From assembly GCF_024758005.1 (NCBI RefSeq), contig NZ_CP103288.1, positions 2,108,001 to 2,172,000 on the forward strand: a stretch of DNA of 64,000 nt, in the 5' to 3' direction. The notes beneath the pieces were generated by a model. It worked only from the letters and a program-made list of their open reading frames with translations, had not been told where the DNA came from and did no database searches. The position numbers and the translations under genes were made by a program. Of the stretch, positions 7,361 through 15,272 are shown in pieces (positions within the stretch are counted from its first letter, which is position 1; every line of letters begins with the position of its first letter). The stretch is from Pseudarthrobacter sp. NS4 (GTDB lineage Bacteria > Actinomycetota > Actinomycetes > Actinomycetales > Micrococcaceae).

Positions 7361-8287
7361 ATGAAATCGACTGCCGCCATCGCAGCACCAGTGCTCACCA
7401 GGAGCCGGCCGCTCTTCTTGGCCGGCGCCTTGGGGATTGTGTACGTCGTCTGGGGATCGACATATCTGGCGATCCGTATCATGGTCGATGAGGTGCCACC
7501 CCTGTTCGGCGCGGGAACTCGGTTTCTGGCGGCAGGCCTCTTGGTCGCCGCCGCGCTGGCGTTGCGTGGTGGCTTGCGTGGATTGGCCCTGACCGGCCGA
7601 CAATTTCTGGGGTGCTCCCTGCTAGCGTTCATGATGCTTGTGTTGTGCCAGGGGATGGTGGCCACCGCCGAGGCCGGCGGAGCCGCGTCGGGAATCGCCG
7701 CCTTGCTGATCGCTGCGGTGCCGCTATGGGTGCTCTGCTACCGGGCCCTCGCGGGCGAACGGCCCACTCGTATAACGGTGGCGGGCGTGCTCGCGGGCTT
7801 TTGCGGTATCGCTGTGGTGGTCACTGCAAGCGGGCTCGGTGCCGCCTTCCCATTCTGGACGGTCGCGGCCCTTCTCGTGGCCGGGCTGTCCTGGGCATTC
7901 GGCTCCTGGTACCAGCCGCGGATCGAACTACCGCCGGACCCGTTCCTGATCACGATGTACGAAATGCTCGTCGGTGGCGCGATACTTACCGTGATCGGAC
8001 TTGTAGGTGGCGAGCGATTCGACCCGTTGACCTATTCCACCCGGTCCTGGGCCGCATGGGGTTACCTGGTCGTGTTCGGGTCGATCCTGGCGTTCTCTGC
8101 GTACACCTGGCTACTGCAATCGGCGACTATCTCGCTGGCCACCAGTTATGCCTACATCAACCCGCTGGTGGCGGTGTGCTTGGGCTGGTTGATCCTCGCC
8201 GAGCCGATCACGATGCCGACCCTCGTCGGCGGCTTAATGGTGGTGTTGGCAGTTGCGGTTGTCGTGCGTTCCGAAGTCCAACGATGA
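7361..8287 (+). CDS. EamA/DMT family transporter
   Basis: A 308-residue integral membrane protein with ten predicted spans in two EamA repeats. The first starts with LFLAGALGIVYVVWGSTYLA, the family signature (WGSTYLAIR). The second repeat follows WTVAALLVAGLSWAFGSWYQ and ends with the typical ALSFAYINPLVAVxLG-like segment (SYAYINPLVAVCLGWLILAE). Such proteins export metabolites or amino acids; the substrate is unknown. The ATG at 7361 has a poor RBS. The stop overlaps or nearly abuts the downstream hydrolase gene, so the two form an operon, and a divergent LysR gene lies upstream. Confidence 0.9.
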   Translation: MKSTAAIAAPVLTRSRPLFLAGALGIVYVVWGSTYLAIRIMVDEVPPLFGAGTRFLAAGLLVAAALALRGGLRGLALTGRQFLGCSLLAFMMLVLCQGMVATAEAGGAASGIAALLIAAVPLWVLCYRALAGERPTRITVAGVLAGFCGIAVVVTASGLGAAFPFWTVAALLVAGLSWAFGSWYQPRIELPPDPFLITMYEMLVGGAILTVIGLVGGERFDPLTYSTRSWAAWGYLVVFGSILAFSAYTWLLQSATISLATSYAYINPLVAVCLGWLILAEPITMPTLVGGLMVVLAVAVVVRSEVQR

Positions 8288-8301
8288 GGGAGAGATCCAG
8301 G

Positions 8302-9006
8302 GTGAGCACTTTCGTATTAATCCACGGCGCGGGAGACGGCGGCTGGTACTGGCATTTGGTGGAAGCCGAACTCCGGGCGCGCGGGCACGACGTGGTGGCA
8401 CCCGACCTTCCAGGTGATGATGAGTCCAAGACTCTCGCGGACTACGCCGACGCCGTAGTCGAGGGCGTAGGCGGGAGGCAGAACCTGGTCGTCGTGGGTC
8501 AGTCATTCGGTGCGTTCACCGCACCGATCGTTGCCGATCGGCTGTCCGTCGATGTGTTGGTTCTGCTGGCCGGGATGATCCCGTCACCGGGTGAATCGCC
8601 GGACGAGTGGTGGGAGAACACCGGCTACCGGGCCGGGGTGAAAGAGCAGGCGGAGCGTGATGGAGGTTTGACGGGGAACGCGGATCCGTACGTCAGCTAC
8701 TACCACGACGTGCCGCGGGAACTGGCCGAGGAGGCGATGGGTAAAGAGCGTGCACATCCATCACGAGCCGCGATGGACACTGCCTGGCCGTTGGAAGTGT
8801 GGCCGGACGTGCCGACGAGATTCGTGCTCTGTAGGGAGGATCGCTTCTTCCCGCCCGAGTTCTTTCGCCGGTTGGTGCCGGAGCGGCTGGGGATCACCCC
8901 GGACGAAATCGCTGGCAGCCACTGTGTCGCTCTGAGCCGCCCCGCCGATGTGGCGGACATGTTGGAGGGATACGCGGTGGCCGCGGACATGAGGAAAGCG
9001 GAGTGA
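8302..9006 (+). CDS. Alpha/beta hydrolase
   Basis: A 234-residue alpha/beta hydrolase of the small esterase / hydroxynitrile-lyase-like type. It starts MSTFVLIHGAGDGGWYWHLV with the oxyanion-hole motif HGAG near the N-terminus. The nucleophile elbow is GQSFG, the acid is likely Asp in CREDRFFP and the catalytic His is in GSHCVALSRPADVADML. I chose GTG 8302 because AGGGAGAG lies just before it; an ATG at 8284 overlapping the transporter stop (ATGA) is also possible and would add six residues. It is co-transcribed with the EamA gene, perhaps acting on the compound that the transporter moves. Confidence 0.88.
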   Translation: MSTFVLIHGAGDGGWYWHLVEAELRARGHDVVAPDLPGDDESKTLADYADAVVEGVGGRQNLVVVGQSFGAFTAPIVADRLSVDVLVLLAGMIPSPGESPDEWWENTGYRAGVKEQAERDGGLTGNADPYVSYYHDVPRELAEEAMGKERAHPSRAAMDTAWPLEVWPDVPTRFVLCREDRFFPPEFFRRLVPERLGITPDEIAGSHCVALSRPADVADMLEGYAVAADMRKAE

Positions 9007-9036
9007 CCACAGTCCTCGTGGCTGTGACAGGTTTGG

Positions 9037-9204
9037 ATGGCCGGGTTCCGGGGCAGAGACGATTCTGAGTGGTGGGCTTGCGAATCAGCAGACGGTCCCC
9101 AGCTTTCCGACGAGGCTGTGGATTGGATCGAGGCTGTCGCCAACGACGAGGGGCCCACTGCTCCGGCTGACATCTTCTCCCGCGGCCCGCTGTGTGTTCG
9201 GTAG
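9037..9204 (+). CDS. 55-residue acidic protein or gene remnant
   Basis: From ATG 9037 the frame reads MAGFRGRDDSEWWACESADG, PQLSDEAVDWIEAVANDEGP, TAPADIFSRGPLCVR and TAG at 9202-9204. The helix-like segment LSDEAVDWIEAVAN and the ordered polar/hydrophobic pattern look like real protein rather than chance. An in-frame TGA lies four codons upstream and there is no strong RBS, so this may be the C-terminal end of a lost gene. It is on the same strand as the hydrolase, 30 bases downstream. Family not recognised. Confidence 0.4.
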   Translation: MAGFRGRDDSEWWACESADGPQLSDEAVDWIEAVANDEGPTAPADIFSRGPLCVR

Positions 9205-9499
9205 ACGGAACGGCAAAAGCCAACTTTGAACTGTGATTTGACCGCCATTCGGATTTACAGTCACAGCGGGGGAGTGTCCCACCAAGGGTGTCCCAGTTCT
9301 AAGGAAGTGGAACACCCCTAATCGTCTGGCCAGCCAGGCTGCAGTTAGGGGACGTTCACCGCGCAAGAAGCCGTGCGGGGTTTACGGGCACCTCGACCCC
9401 CGGGCTGGCCTAGGCAAGTGTTCGAAATCTTTGTGCCCGTCAACCGACCGGCTTACGGGCGCCCCATGAGGGACACTTCCTGGCGCTAGAGTTCGGTCC
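9205..9499. other. Spacer with short repeated GTGTCCC motifs
   Basis: No supported gene. The stretch holds GTGTCCC twice near 9276-9296 and the reverse GGGACAC near 9471. Also present is an imperfect dyad GGGTGT...ACACCC around 9288-9318. These could be relic element ends or operators; no assignment is made. Confidence 0.3.
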
Positions 9500-10024
9500 A
9501 TGATTGTTTGGCTCAACGGCACCCACGGGGCGGGAAAGACGACGACGAGCGCGCTCGTGCAGCAATTACTGCCTGACGCGCGCGTCTTCGACGCTGAGAA
9601 GGTCGGTGAGGTGCTCATGGACATCAAGCCGGGGCTTCCTGCAACGGACAACTTCCAGCACTGGGAGCCATGGCGACCGCTCGTTGTCGAAACCGCTCGG
9701 CGCGTGCTCGGGTACACCGGAGGCACACTCGTGATGCCGATGACTGTCTTGGTCGAGAGCTACTGGCGGGAGATCAGCGATGGTCTTACCGAGCACGGCA
9801 TACCGATCCAGCATTTCGTGCTCCACGCCGACCAGGCCACGCTCCGCGACCGCATACAGAACGACAAAGACCTCGGCCCCTCGACGTTCCGCTTCGCGTA
9901 CTTGGAGCCATATGCTGAGGCAGCCCGTACCTGGCTGCACGATGAAGGCGAGGTCATCGACACCACACACATCACAGCGAACCAAGCCGCACGCCAGATC
10001 GCAGATTCGGTGCTTGGTCGTTGA
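9500..10024 (+). CDS. P-loop ATPase of the TmrB (tunicamycin resistance)-like family
   Basis: The 174-residue protein starts MIVWLNGTHGAGKTTTSALV with a perfect Walker A motif (GTHGAGKT) at residues 7-14. The family-type core follows: RVFDAEKVGEVLMDI, the WEPWRPLVVETARRVL helix and the late segment RTWLHDEGEVIDTTHITANQ. Start context, size and motif order resemble TmrB-like ATP-binding proteins and small kinases. In Bacillus, TmrB binds tunicamycin; that function is not established for this branch. The gene stands alone between spacers, as a resistance-type unit would. Confidence 0.75.
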   Translation: MIVWLNGTHGAGKTTTSALVQQLLPDARVFDAEKVGEVLMDIKPGLPATDNFQHWEPWRPLVVETARRVLGYTGGTLVMPMTVLVESYWREISDGLTEHGIPIQHFVLHADQATLRDRIQNDKDLGPSTFRFAYLEPYAEAARTWLHDEGEVIDTTHITANQAARQIADSVLGR

Positions 10025-10062
10025 GAGCGCCGATCGTCGGGCAGGCAGGGTAGGGTCCGAAT

Positions 10063-10275
10063 ATGGCCGCAGCACCACCGGGCGTTCAAGACCGCGCCCG
10101 CCGCAAGCTGTCAAAGTTCCTCAGACGTTCGAGGCTTGGATTGGGTGAGCCAATTACCGCCCGGAGGGACGAGAGTGGTCGCATTCCGCTTTTCGAACTC
10201 ACCTGGATCCGGCTTGACGACGACACATGGCGCATTAGCGGAGTCGAAGACCATCAACTCGATTACAATCGTTGA
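10063..10275 (+). CDS. Hypothetical 70-residue protein
   Basis: ATG 10063 follows AGGGTAGGG at suitable distance. The product has a basic helix (GVQDRARRKLSKFLRRSRLG) and an acidic/aromatic end (FELTWIRLDDDTWRISGVED). No known family. Another frame overlaps most of it on the same strand, but the RBS and residue pattern favour this one. The stop (10273-10275) lies within a few bases of the next coding frame, suggesting an operon, or a frameshift that once joined the two. Confidence 0.5.
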   Translation: MAAAPPGVQDRARRKLSKFLRRSRLGLGEPITARRDESGRIPLFELTWIRLDDDTWRISGVEDHQLDYNR

Positions 10276-10282
10276 GTGCCGA

Positions 10283-10699
10283 GTGTTCTTCACTCCGGGC
10301 GAGGACTGCTATCTGCCGGGGATCGTTACGGCGCTTCAAAGCCTCATCACACCTGAGCAGGCGAAGGCTAGACGCTTCTTGAAGCAGCATGTCGCTCAGG
10401 TAGTCATCGGTCCGCGCATTGGCGCGTCAGGCCCGATCTTTCACTCGGGACGCCTCGAAATGGACAACGGGTTGGGCCTTGGCATCTTGCTTGGCAGCGA
10501 TCTGGTCGCGATGGATTACATCTACGGGATTGCCCTACACGAGGACGACGATCGTCTGGCGCGCCTAGAGAACGTATGGCTCGAATCCGCGTTACAAGCT
10601 GTCGTCTACCACTTCAACGACCTCCTGCACGTGATCGCGAACGTTCGTGCTCAGGTCGAACATGATCTTGAGATGGGCTACTTCGAGCTTAAAACTTGA
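10283..10699 (+). CDS. Hypothetical protein, start unresolved
   Basis: The coding-like part reads VFFTPGEDCYLPGIVTALQS through a helical middle (PEQAKARRFLKQHVAQVVIG) to an acidic C-terminus (AQVEHDLEMGYFELKT). The frame is open back to a TTG at 10136, but that part overlaps the upstream 70-residue gene and reads less protein-like. GTG 10283 is the first start after that gene's stop, though ITIVECR just before it also looks coding. A fusion of both genes disrupted by one indel is an alternative. Function unknown. Confidence 0.45.
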   Translation: MFFTPGEDCYLPGIVTALQSLITPEQAKARRFLKQHVAQVVIGPRIGASGPIFHSGRLEMDNGLGLGILLGSDLVAMDYIYGIALHEDDDRLARLENVWLESALQAVVYHFNDLLHVIANVRAQVEHDLEMGYFELKT

Positions 10700-10814
10700 T
10701 CGATCGCCCCGAACAGTCTTCGAACCGTCGGGCATCGAACCTGCCGTTGAGGGATCGTAATGCGAAATGCGATTTTCGGCTTTAATGCGATTCTTGAGCA
10801 TGCGACGACCACAG

Positions 10815-11066
10815 ATGGACCACCAGGTTCCCGAGCCCACGGCCGAGGACCTGGAAAGAACTGCCAAACTCTTGCGTCACGTCGGCGGCCAAAACGTCGT
10901 TTGGGGTGCACAGCAATCCCTCGACGTCTGGGTAATAGAGCAGCGCGCCAGACTCGATCAGCGGATGTCCGAGCGAATTCGCACTGCCTCGTGGGCCCTC
11001 GTCGCGGCGACCGTCGGCCTGGTCGTATGCACTGCCGGTCTCATTTGGGCGACCCTGGCTGCCTGA
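10815..11066 (+). CDS. Small protein with C-terminal membrane anchor
   Basis: From ATG 10815 the 83-residue product has a soluble helical part (EDLERTAKLLRHVGGQNVVW, DQRMSERIRTASW) and one C-terminal hydrophobic segment (ALVAATVGLVVCTAGLIWAT). The frame is open from 10767 with further ATGs at 10785 and 10800; none has a clear RBS. The topology resembles a tail-anchored or single-span regulator, but no family is recognised. Confidence 0.45.
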   Translation: MDHQVPEPTAEDLERTAKLLRHVGGQNVVWGAQQSLDVWVIEQRARLDQRMSERIRTASWALVAATVGLVVCTAGLIWATLAA

Positions 11067-11285
11067 ACCGGCAGGCGCGGCCAGTGATGTCCGGTAAAGG
11101 ATCCCGGGCTCCCCTGTTACGACGACCCTCCGAGACCGCCCAGCGAGTACCGGATACCGAGGAATCCAAGCTCAACGCACTTTTGCGGCGATGCAGCCCT
11201 GTCAGCGGTTGTCCTTCCGAAGGTCCCAGCCCACTCCACACTCACCGCATGGTCGCTGTCATTGGCCCGTCCGTACTATGGAGGC

Positions 11286-12110
11286 GTGACTGATGATGCA
11301 GCGGCCGGAATAGCCGCGAATCCCGTGAAGGCCGTGGCGGACGACATGCCCGCCCCGCAGGTGCTGAACAACATACTGCGGACGGTGATGCATCCGGCCT
11401 TGAAGGCCGAGGGCCTGCGGCGGAGCGGCCGGACGTGGCGTGAGGGCGACGCTGACCGAGGCTGGGTCCTGATCCAAGTTCAGGGCAGCAAGTTCAACAC
11501 CCGCGAGCAGGTCGAGCTGACGATCAACACCAGCGTGTGGCCTCCGGCGACCTGGGAGATGAGCCGAGACGTCTCTGGCCACGAAGAAGCCCTGCCGTAT
11601 GTCGCAGGGGGAAACCCGTTCTTCGCTCGACCGGACGTCATCGCTCCCGAACGGCCGTCGGCGGGCGAGTGGTGGCAGCTCAACTCGGGAACCGACGTCG
11701 ATGCACTGGCCACGGAGCTTGTCGAGTTCGTCCTGAACGATGCTCTGCCCTGGGCCCGACGACACCGCGACCCGGACCAGGCCGTGAAAGCCCTCCACGC
11801 TAAGGGCGGCCTCATCTGGGCCATCGCGATACTACGCCGGACGGCGACAGGATCAGCACAACTGCGGGACGTCGTCGAGGAGTTCACGTCCAAGTGGATC
11901 TCCGACCCCCGCCCGATCACGCTGCGACCGCACCTGATCCGGTGGCGCCAGGAGACGGGGCTTCCCGAAGTGCCGCTTCCCGAGATCTGGTCGCCATCCA
12001 TGAGCACCCGTCTCGTCACCCAATTCGGCTCCCCAGAAGCCGCTCGCGCCGCCGGACACGGGATCCACATGTACTCCTGGGACGGGCGCACCTGGCAAGA
12101 CCGGGGCTAA
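11286..12110 (+). CDS. DUF4304 domain-containing protein
   Basis: The N-terminal 130 residues match DUF4304 in layout: a helix LNNILRTVMHPALKAEGLRR, then SGRTWREGDADRGWVLIQVQ and GSKFNTREQVELTINTSVWP. The rest (IRWRQETGLPEVPLPEIWSP and so on) has no known domain. GTG 11286 follows GGAGG too closely; a TTG at 11262 or an ATG at 11346 are the other options, so the N-terminus is uncertain. DUF4304 proteins have no established role, and the gene has no operon partner here. Confidence 0.7.
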   Translation: MTDDAAAGIAANPVKAVADDMPAPQVLNNILRTVMHPALKAEGLRRSGRTWREGDADRGWVLIQVQGSKFNTREQVELTINTSVWPPATWEMSRDVSGHEEALPYVAGGNPFFARPDVIAPERPSAGEWWQLNSGTDVDALATELVEFVLNDALPWARRHRDPDQAVKALHAKGGLIWAIAILRRTATGSAQLRDVVEEFTSKWISDPRPITLRPHLIRWRQETGLPEVPLPEIWSPSMSTRLVTQFGSPEAARAAGHGIHMYSWDGRTWQDRG

Positions 12111-12417
12111 ACGCAACCCGCTAGCCGTCCGTTCTGAAGGTCTCACCTGCCGGCCAGTCCGCGACGCAGAGCCTGTAGCGATCTACGCCGCCTGGCTCCC
12201 CAACGCTCCACCAACTAACATCACCGTCCTCATCACCTCTACCTCTGACTCATCCCACCGGAAGTGCGCAAAGGGATCCGTTACAGGCCACTAGGGGTGA
12301 CATCTAGCACTGCGAAAATTCCGCCAACTATCGCTGCGGTTCACATGCGGTCCGCCTCCAGGGCAGTCTTACGAACGGTGGGTTGTGAACGTTGAATGCT
12401 CCGATGCTCTGACGGGT
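12111..12417. other. Spacer holding an IS21-like end motif
   Basis: About 300 bases without a supported gene. The only notable content is repeat copy B at 12297-12345 and the following 40 bases, which share the sequence ACGAACGGT with the DNA after copy C. Confidence 0.5.
12297..12345 (+). repeat. IS21-like terminal motif, copy B
   Basis: Reads GTGACATCTAGCACTGCG, then AAAATTCCGCCAACTATCGC, then TGCGGTTCACA. Aligns base by base with copy C (19409-19456) with about ten differences, and in reverse with copy A (2764-2809). Confidence 0.55.
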
Positions 12418-13221
12418 TCATTTCTCCATCAGTGCGATGATCGCGGCCGCTACCGGGGTGTGTCTGTCGGTTTGCTGGTCATCCCAGCGACCAAGGAGGT
12501 GGAGGGTCACCATTCTGAACACCAGCGCTCGAAGGAGGAGCTGCCGCCAGTGTGAAATACCGTGGGTATCGGAGAGTGCGTCGAGCGGATAGCCGTGCCA
12601 GCACGCGGCGTCGACTACTGCGATTGCTGCCCCGAGTCCTGATGGCCGCCAGTACGGTGCCCAGTCAATAACCGCTGGCGGGCGTCCTTCTGCAAACAAC
12701 ACGTTCCCGAGTAAATCGCCGTGGATGACGTGGGAAAGACTGTCCACAGGGAGGTAGTGCGCAACCAATCGTTGAAGCAGCCTGTCATCAGGTACAGGCA
12801 TCTCACCCCACGCTATCCGGTCAGCGTTACTCCACGGATCGTCGGAGGAAGCGATGAAGGCCGGGCAGGGGAGCCCAGCGATTGCACGGTGAAAGGCTTG
12901 TCCCGCGCGCACGACGTCCCGGACGCGGGTCTCGTCCGCGGCTCCAGGAATCCATTCGATGGCTTGCCAGCCATCGTGCACCCAATTACCGCGGTAGTCG
13001 GGTATCGGCCGCGGGACTGCGAAACCTTCAGCACCGTCGATTTCTGCCAGAACATCGGATTTCCAGCTGGCCTCTTCAGTGTCGGCCGTTGGGCGCACCA
13101 CAATCTGCCCGGATCGCCAGGTCAGCCCTCGTCCGCCGGCTAACTGTTCCGGAGGCTCAGACGCACCGAACGCTGCAAAAACCAAGGGTGGGGGCATTAG
13201 CGACGCATTGGTTGGAACCAT
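12418..13221 (-). CDS. APH-like kinase, TIGR02569 type
   Basis: A 267-residue protein with the aminoglycoside-phosphotransferase-like fold: catalytic loop HVIHGDLLGNVLFAEG (Brenner HxDxxxxN in the form HGDLLGN) and metal-binding Asp in PAVIDWAPYWRPSGL. The N-terminal part (LTWRSGQIVVRPTADTEEAS) replaces a classical ATP loop. This matches the actinobacterial family TIGR02569, whose substrate is unknown. It is 17 bases downstream of the methyltransferase on the same strand, so the two may be co-transcribed. A resistance role is possible but not shown. Confidence 0.75.
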   Translation of the reverse strand: MVPTNASLMPPPLVFAAFGASEPPEQLAGGRGLTWRSGQIVVRPTADTEEASWKSDVLAEIDGAEGFAVPRPIPDYRGNWVHDGWQAIEWIPGAADETRVRDVVRAGQAFHRAIAGLPCPAFIASSDDPWSNADRIAWGEMPVPDDRLLQRLVAHYLPVDSLSHVIHGDLLGNVLFAEGRPPAVIDWAPYWRPSGLGAAIAVVDAACWHGYPLDALSDTHGISHWRQLLLRALVFRMVTLHLLGRWDDQQTDRHTPVAAAIIALMEK

Positions 13222-13238
13222 TCGTCCAGTATGCCTAC

Positions 13239-14027
13239 CTAGACTGCTTCCACCGGTTTGTCGGCCCTGATGAGGAAGCGCTGGCTGCGAACTTCGAACC
13301 TACCAGTTTTCGCGATGTGCTCGTGGATGCGCCAGAGATGCTCACGGTGAACGACGGCATCGAAACCCGGTGCTTGCCATGGAATCGCACGCAGCTGATA
13401 TACGACTGCTCCCACATCGAGAAAACGCGTTGATATGTTTGCTTCGCTCACCTGGCAGTTGACGAATCCCGCTCGGGTCAAGGTGTCTCGTAGGTCCTGG
13501 GCATTGACCGGTGCACTGGAGATGACGGATGCCGGAATCCCAAGCGCTTCGTTGAACTCGATGTCGTTTCGTCCTCCAACCTGCTGCGTCAGCAACTTGC
13601 CCCCGGGGATCAGCACCCGGTAGAACTCGTCTAGATTCAAGTAGCCGTGGCGGTTGAGGACTAAATCGAAGGATGCATCATCGGCCGGCAAAAGCTCCGA
13701 TGTGCGTTCTCTTACTTCTACGCCAAGGGCTTCGAGACGCTGAGTGCTTACGGGAAGGTTCGGTTTGTAAGGCTCTACAGCTACGCTCCCGCGCGGAGGC
13801 TTGAAGGATGCGAAAATTTCCCCGCCGCCTGTATCGATATCCAGCGTCCGGTGGGCACTGAAGACTAAGCCCGACGCAATCTGTTGGTAGTCCCAAGGGA
13901 GAGAGCCACCCAGGGTACGACCATTGAGAAAACTGAAATCCCATCCTTCTAAGGGAGTGAAATTGGCGGCTTCAACGAGGTCGTCGAAAAGTTGGCGGTG
14001 TGATGCTGACACGTGATTTTCCTTCAA
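13239..14027 (-). CDS. Class I SAM-dependent methyltransferase
   Basis: Motif I reads LDIDTGGGEIFASF at about residue 63, motif II-like VAVEPYKPNL follows, and the post-motif segment is ASFDLVLNRHGYLNLDEFYR, VLIPGGKLLTQQVG. Length 262 is normal for a UbiE/BioC-like enzyme. The substrate cannot be told. An inverted repeat lies 23 bases upstream of the ATG, and the APH-like gene follows closely. It is one of three unrelated class I methyltransferases in this accessory region. Confidence 0.85.
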   Translation of the reverse strand: MKENHVSASHRQLFDDLVEAANFTPLEGWDFSFLNGRTLGGSLPWDYQQIASGLVFSAHRTLDIDTGGGEIFASFKPPRGSVAVEPYKPNLPVSTQRLEALGVEVRERTSELLPADDASFDLVLNRHGYLNLDEFYRVLIPGGKLLTQQVGGRNDIEFNEALGIPASVISSAPVNAQDLRDTLTRAGFVNCQVSEANISTRFLDVGAVVYQLRAIPWQAPGFDAVVHREHLWRIHEHIAKTGRFEVRSQRFLIRADKPVEAV

Positions 14028-14049
14028 AGTTCTAAGTCAGCGCTGATCA

Positions 14050-14071
14050 GCCGCTCACATGAATGAGCGGC
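14050..14071. repeat. Perfect 8-bp inverted repeat
   Basis: GCCGCTCA (14050-14057), loop CATGAA, TGAGCGGC (14064-14071). It lies just upstream of the minus-strand methyltransferase and could be an operator or a hairpin. No T-run follows on either strand, so a strong terminator is unlikely. Confidence 0.5.
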
Positions 14072-14277
14072 CTGCCACGCGTGCGCCAGCACGGATTGGG
14101 TGGCCCGCAGCGCCAGAAGAATTGGCCAACGGGCTAGCTACCTCGTCGCATCACGCCCTTAGTCTGGCACGCTGGGGCGAGTGGCGCACCCACAGAGGGT
14201 TACTGTTCTGAACCCGGGCGGCAGAACGTAAGAGACCTGATACTGACGAACCCTGTCCCTGCTGCAGGGGCCGCGAG

Positions 14278-15114
14278 TTAACGCCAGAGCCATTTGAGTG
14301 CGTCAGGGAGCAGTGCGCCAGCGTGATTTGGGCTGTGGCCGCCATCGCCAAGCACGAGCCGGAAGTCGTAGCCGGCCTCGGCGAGGGCAGCAGCGACACG
14401 AAGGTTATTGGCGAGCCAATTATGCTCGGATTCGTTCCAGCGCAGATCGCGATGGCCTGCCTGCAGCAGAACGCGTAGAGGCTTAGCGGGAGTGGCTGGG
14501 ATCAGTTCGGGATACGGGTTGCCGCCGGGCATCTGGGTGAAGCTCGAAAGGAAACCGATGACGCGGCGGAACTTGTCCGGGCGCAGCCACGCAGCTGTGA
14601 AGGCACAGTTTCCGCCGCTGCTGCCCCCGCAGATACCCCATGCATCGGCGTCGTCAGAAATCGTGTACCAGCCGGTGACCTGAGGCATGATTTCGGTCAG
14701 CAGGAAGGAGACGTATTTGTCGTCGAAGGCGTCGTATTCGGCGTTCCGGTTCTTCGGCTGAGCTGCGCCGACGAAAACTCCCGGGTTCACGAAGACGCCA
14801 ATCGTCATCGGGATGGCGCCGCTGTGAACGAGGTTGTCGAGGACGATCCCTGCCCTTACCTCGCCCTCGGGGTCGAGGTACCACCAGCCGTCCTGGAACA
14901 CCAGGACCGAAGCTGGTTTTGTTGGGCTGTATCCCGCTGGTACGTGAACCCAGAACTTGCGCGATGTGCCGGGGTAGATCTTGCTCTGTGACCACTCAAA
15001 TTCGATAGTCTCGCCGGCTGGAACGCCGGGTTGAGGATCTGAGTCTGGGCCGCGGAGATATCGAACATGGGACTGATCGACCGGAAGTGGCTGATAAGGC
15101 ACGTCGATGGTCAT
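14278..15114 (-). CDS. Enterochelin-esterase-like alpha/beta hydrolase
   Basis: A 278-residue esterase of the D/Fes-like group: oxyanion-side segment SVLVFQDGWWYLDPEG, strand IPMTIGVFVNPG, nucleophile elbow WGICGGSSGGNCAFTAAWLR (Ser in GGSSGG) and the late DGGHSPNHAG carrying the catalytic His. The conserved N-terminal strand IEFEWSQSKIYPGTSRKFWV is typical. Family members hydrolyse siderophore esters or xylan/feruloyl esters; no siderophore genes are nearby. ATG 15114 gives a full-length protein without signal peptide. Confidence 0.88.
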   Translation of the reverse strand: MTIDVPYQPLPVDQSHVRYLRGPDSDPQPGVPAGETIEFEWSQSKIYPGTSRKFWVHVPAGYSPTKPASVLVFQDGWWYLDPEGEVRAGIVLDNLVHSGAIPMTIGVFVNPGVFVGAAQPKNRNAEYDAFDDKYVSFLLTEIMPQVTGWYTISDDADAWGICGGSSGGNCAFTAAWLRPDKFRRVIGFLSSFTQMPGGNPYPELIPATPAKPLRVLLQAGHRDLRWNESEHNWLANNLRVAAALAEAGYDFRLVLGDGGHSPNHAGALLPDALKWLWR

Positions 15115-15188
15115 GGACGCAGCCTAAGAGACCGAGCGAATGTTGTCGAAACGATCAAGGACATTCGTAGACGTTCTGCACGTAGCTC

Positions 15189-15235
15189 GGTGTCTCAAGA
15201 CCTCCGCGCCTCGTAACCCTAAAGTTTCAAGGCGG
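15189..15235 (+). repeat. TGTCTC dyad repeat R1
   Basis: GGTGTCTCAAGACCTCCGCG begins the unit and GTTTCAAGGCGG closes it, forming an imperfect dyad of GTCTCAAGAC with GTTTCAAGGC. The preceding AGCTC is also shared with R3. It lies just before the prolyl iminopeptidase gene. Confidence 0.5.
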
Positions 15236-15272
15236 AGCCCGCGCAGACCGAAGGTCCAATACAGTGGAACGA

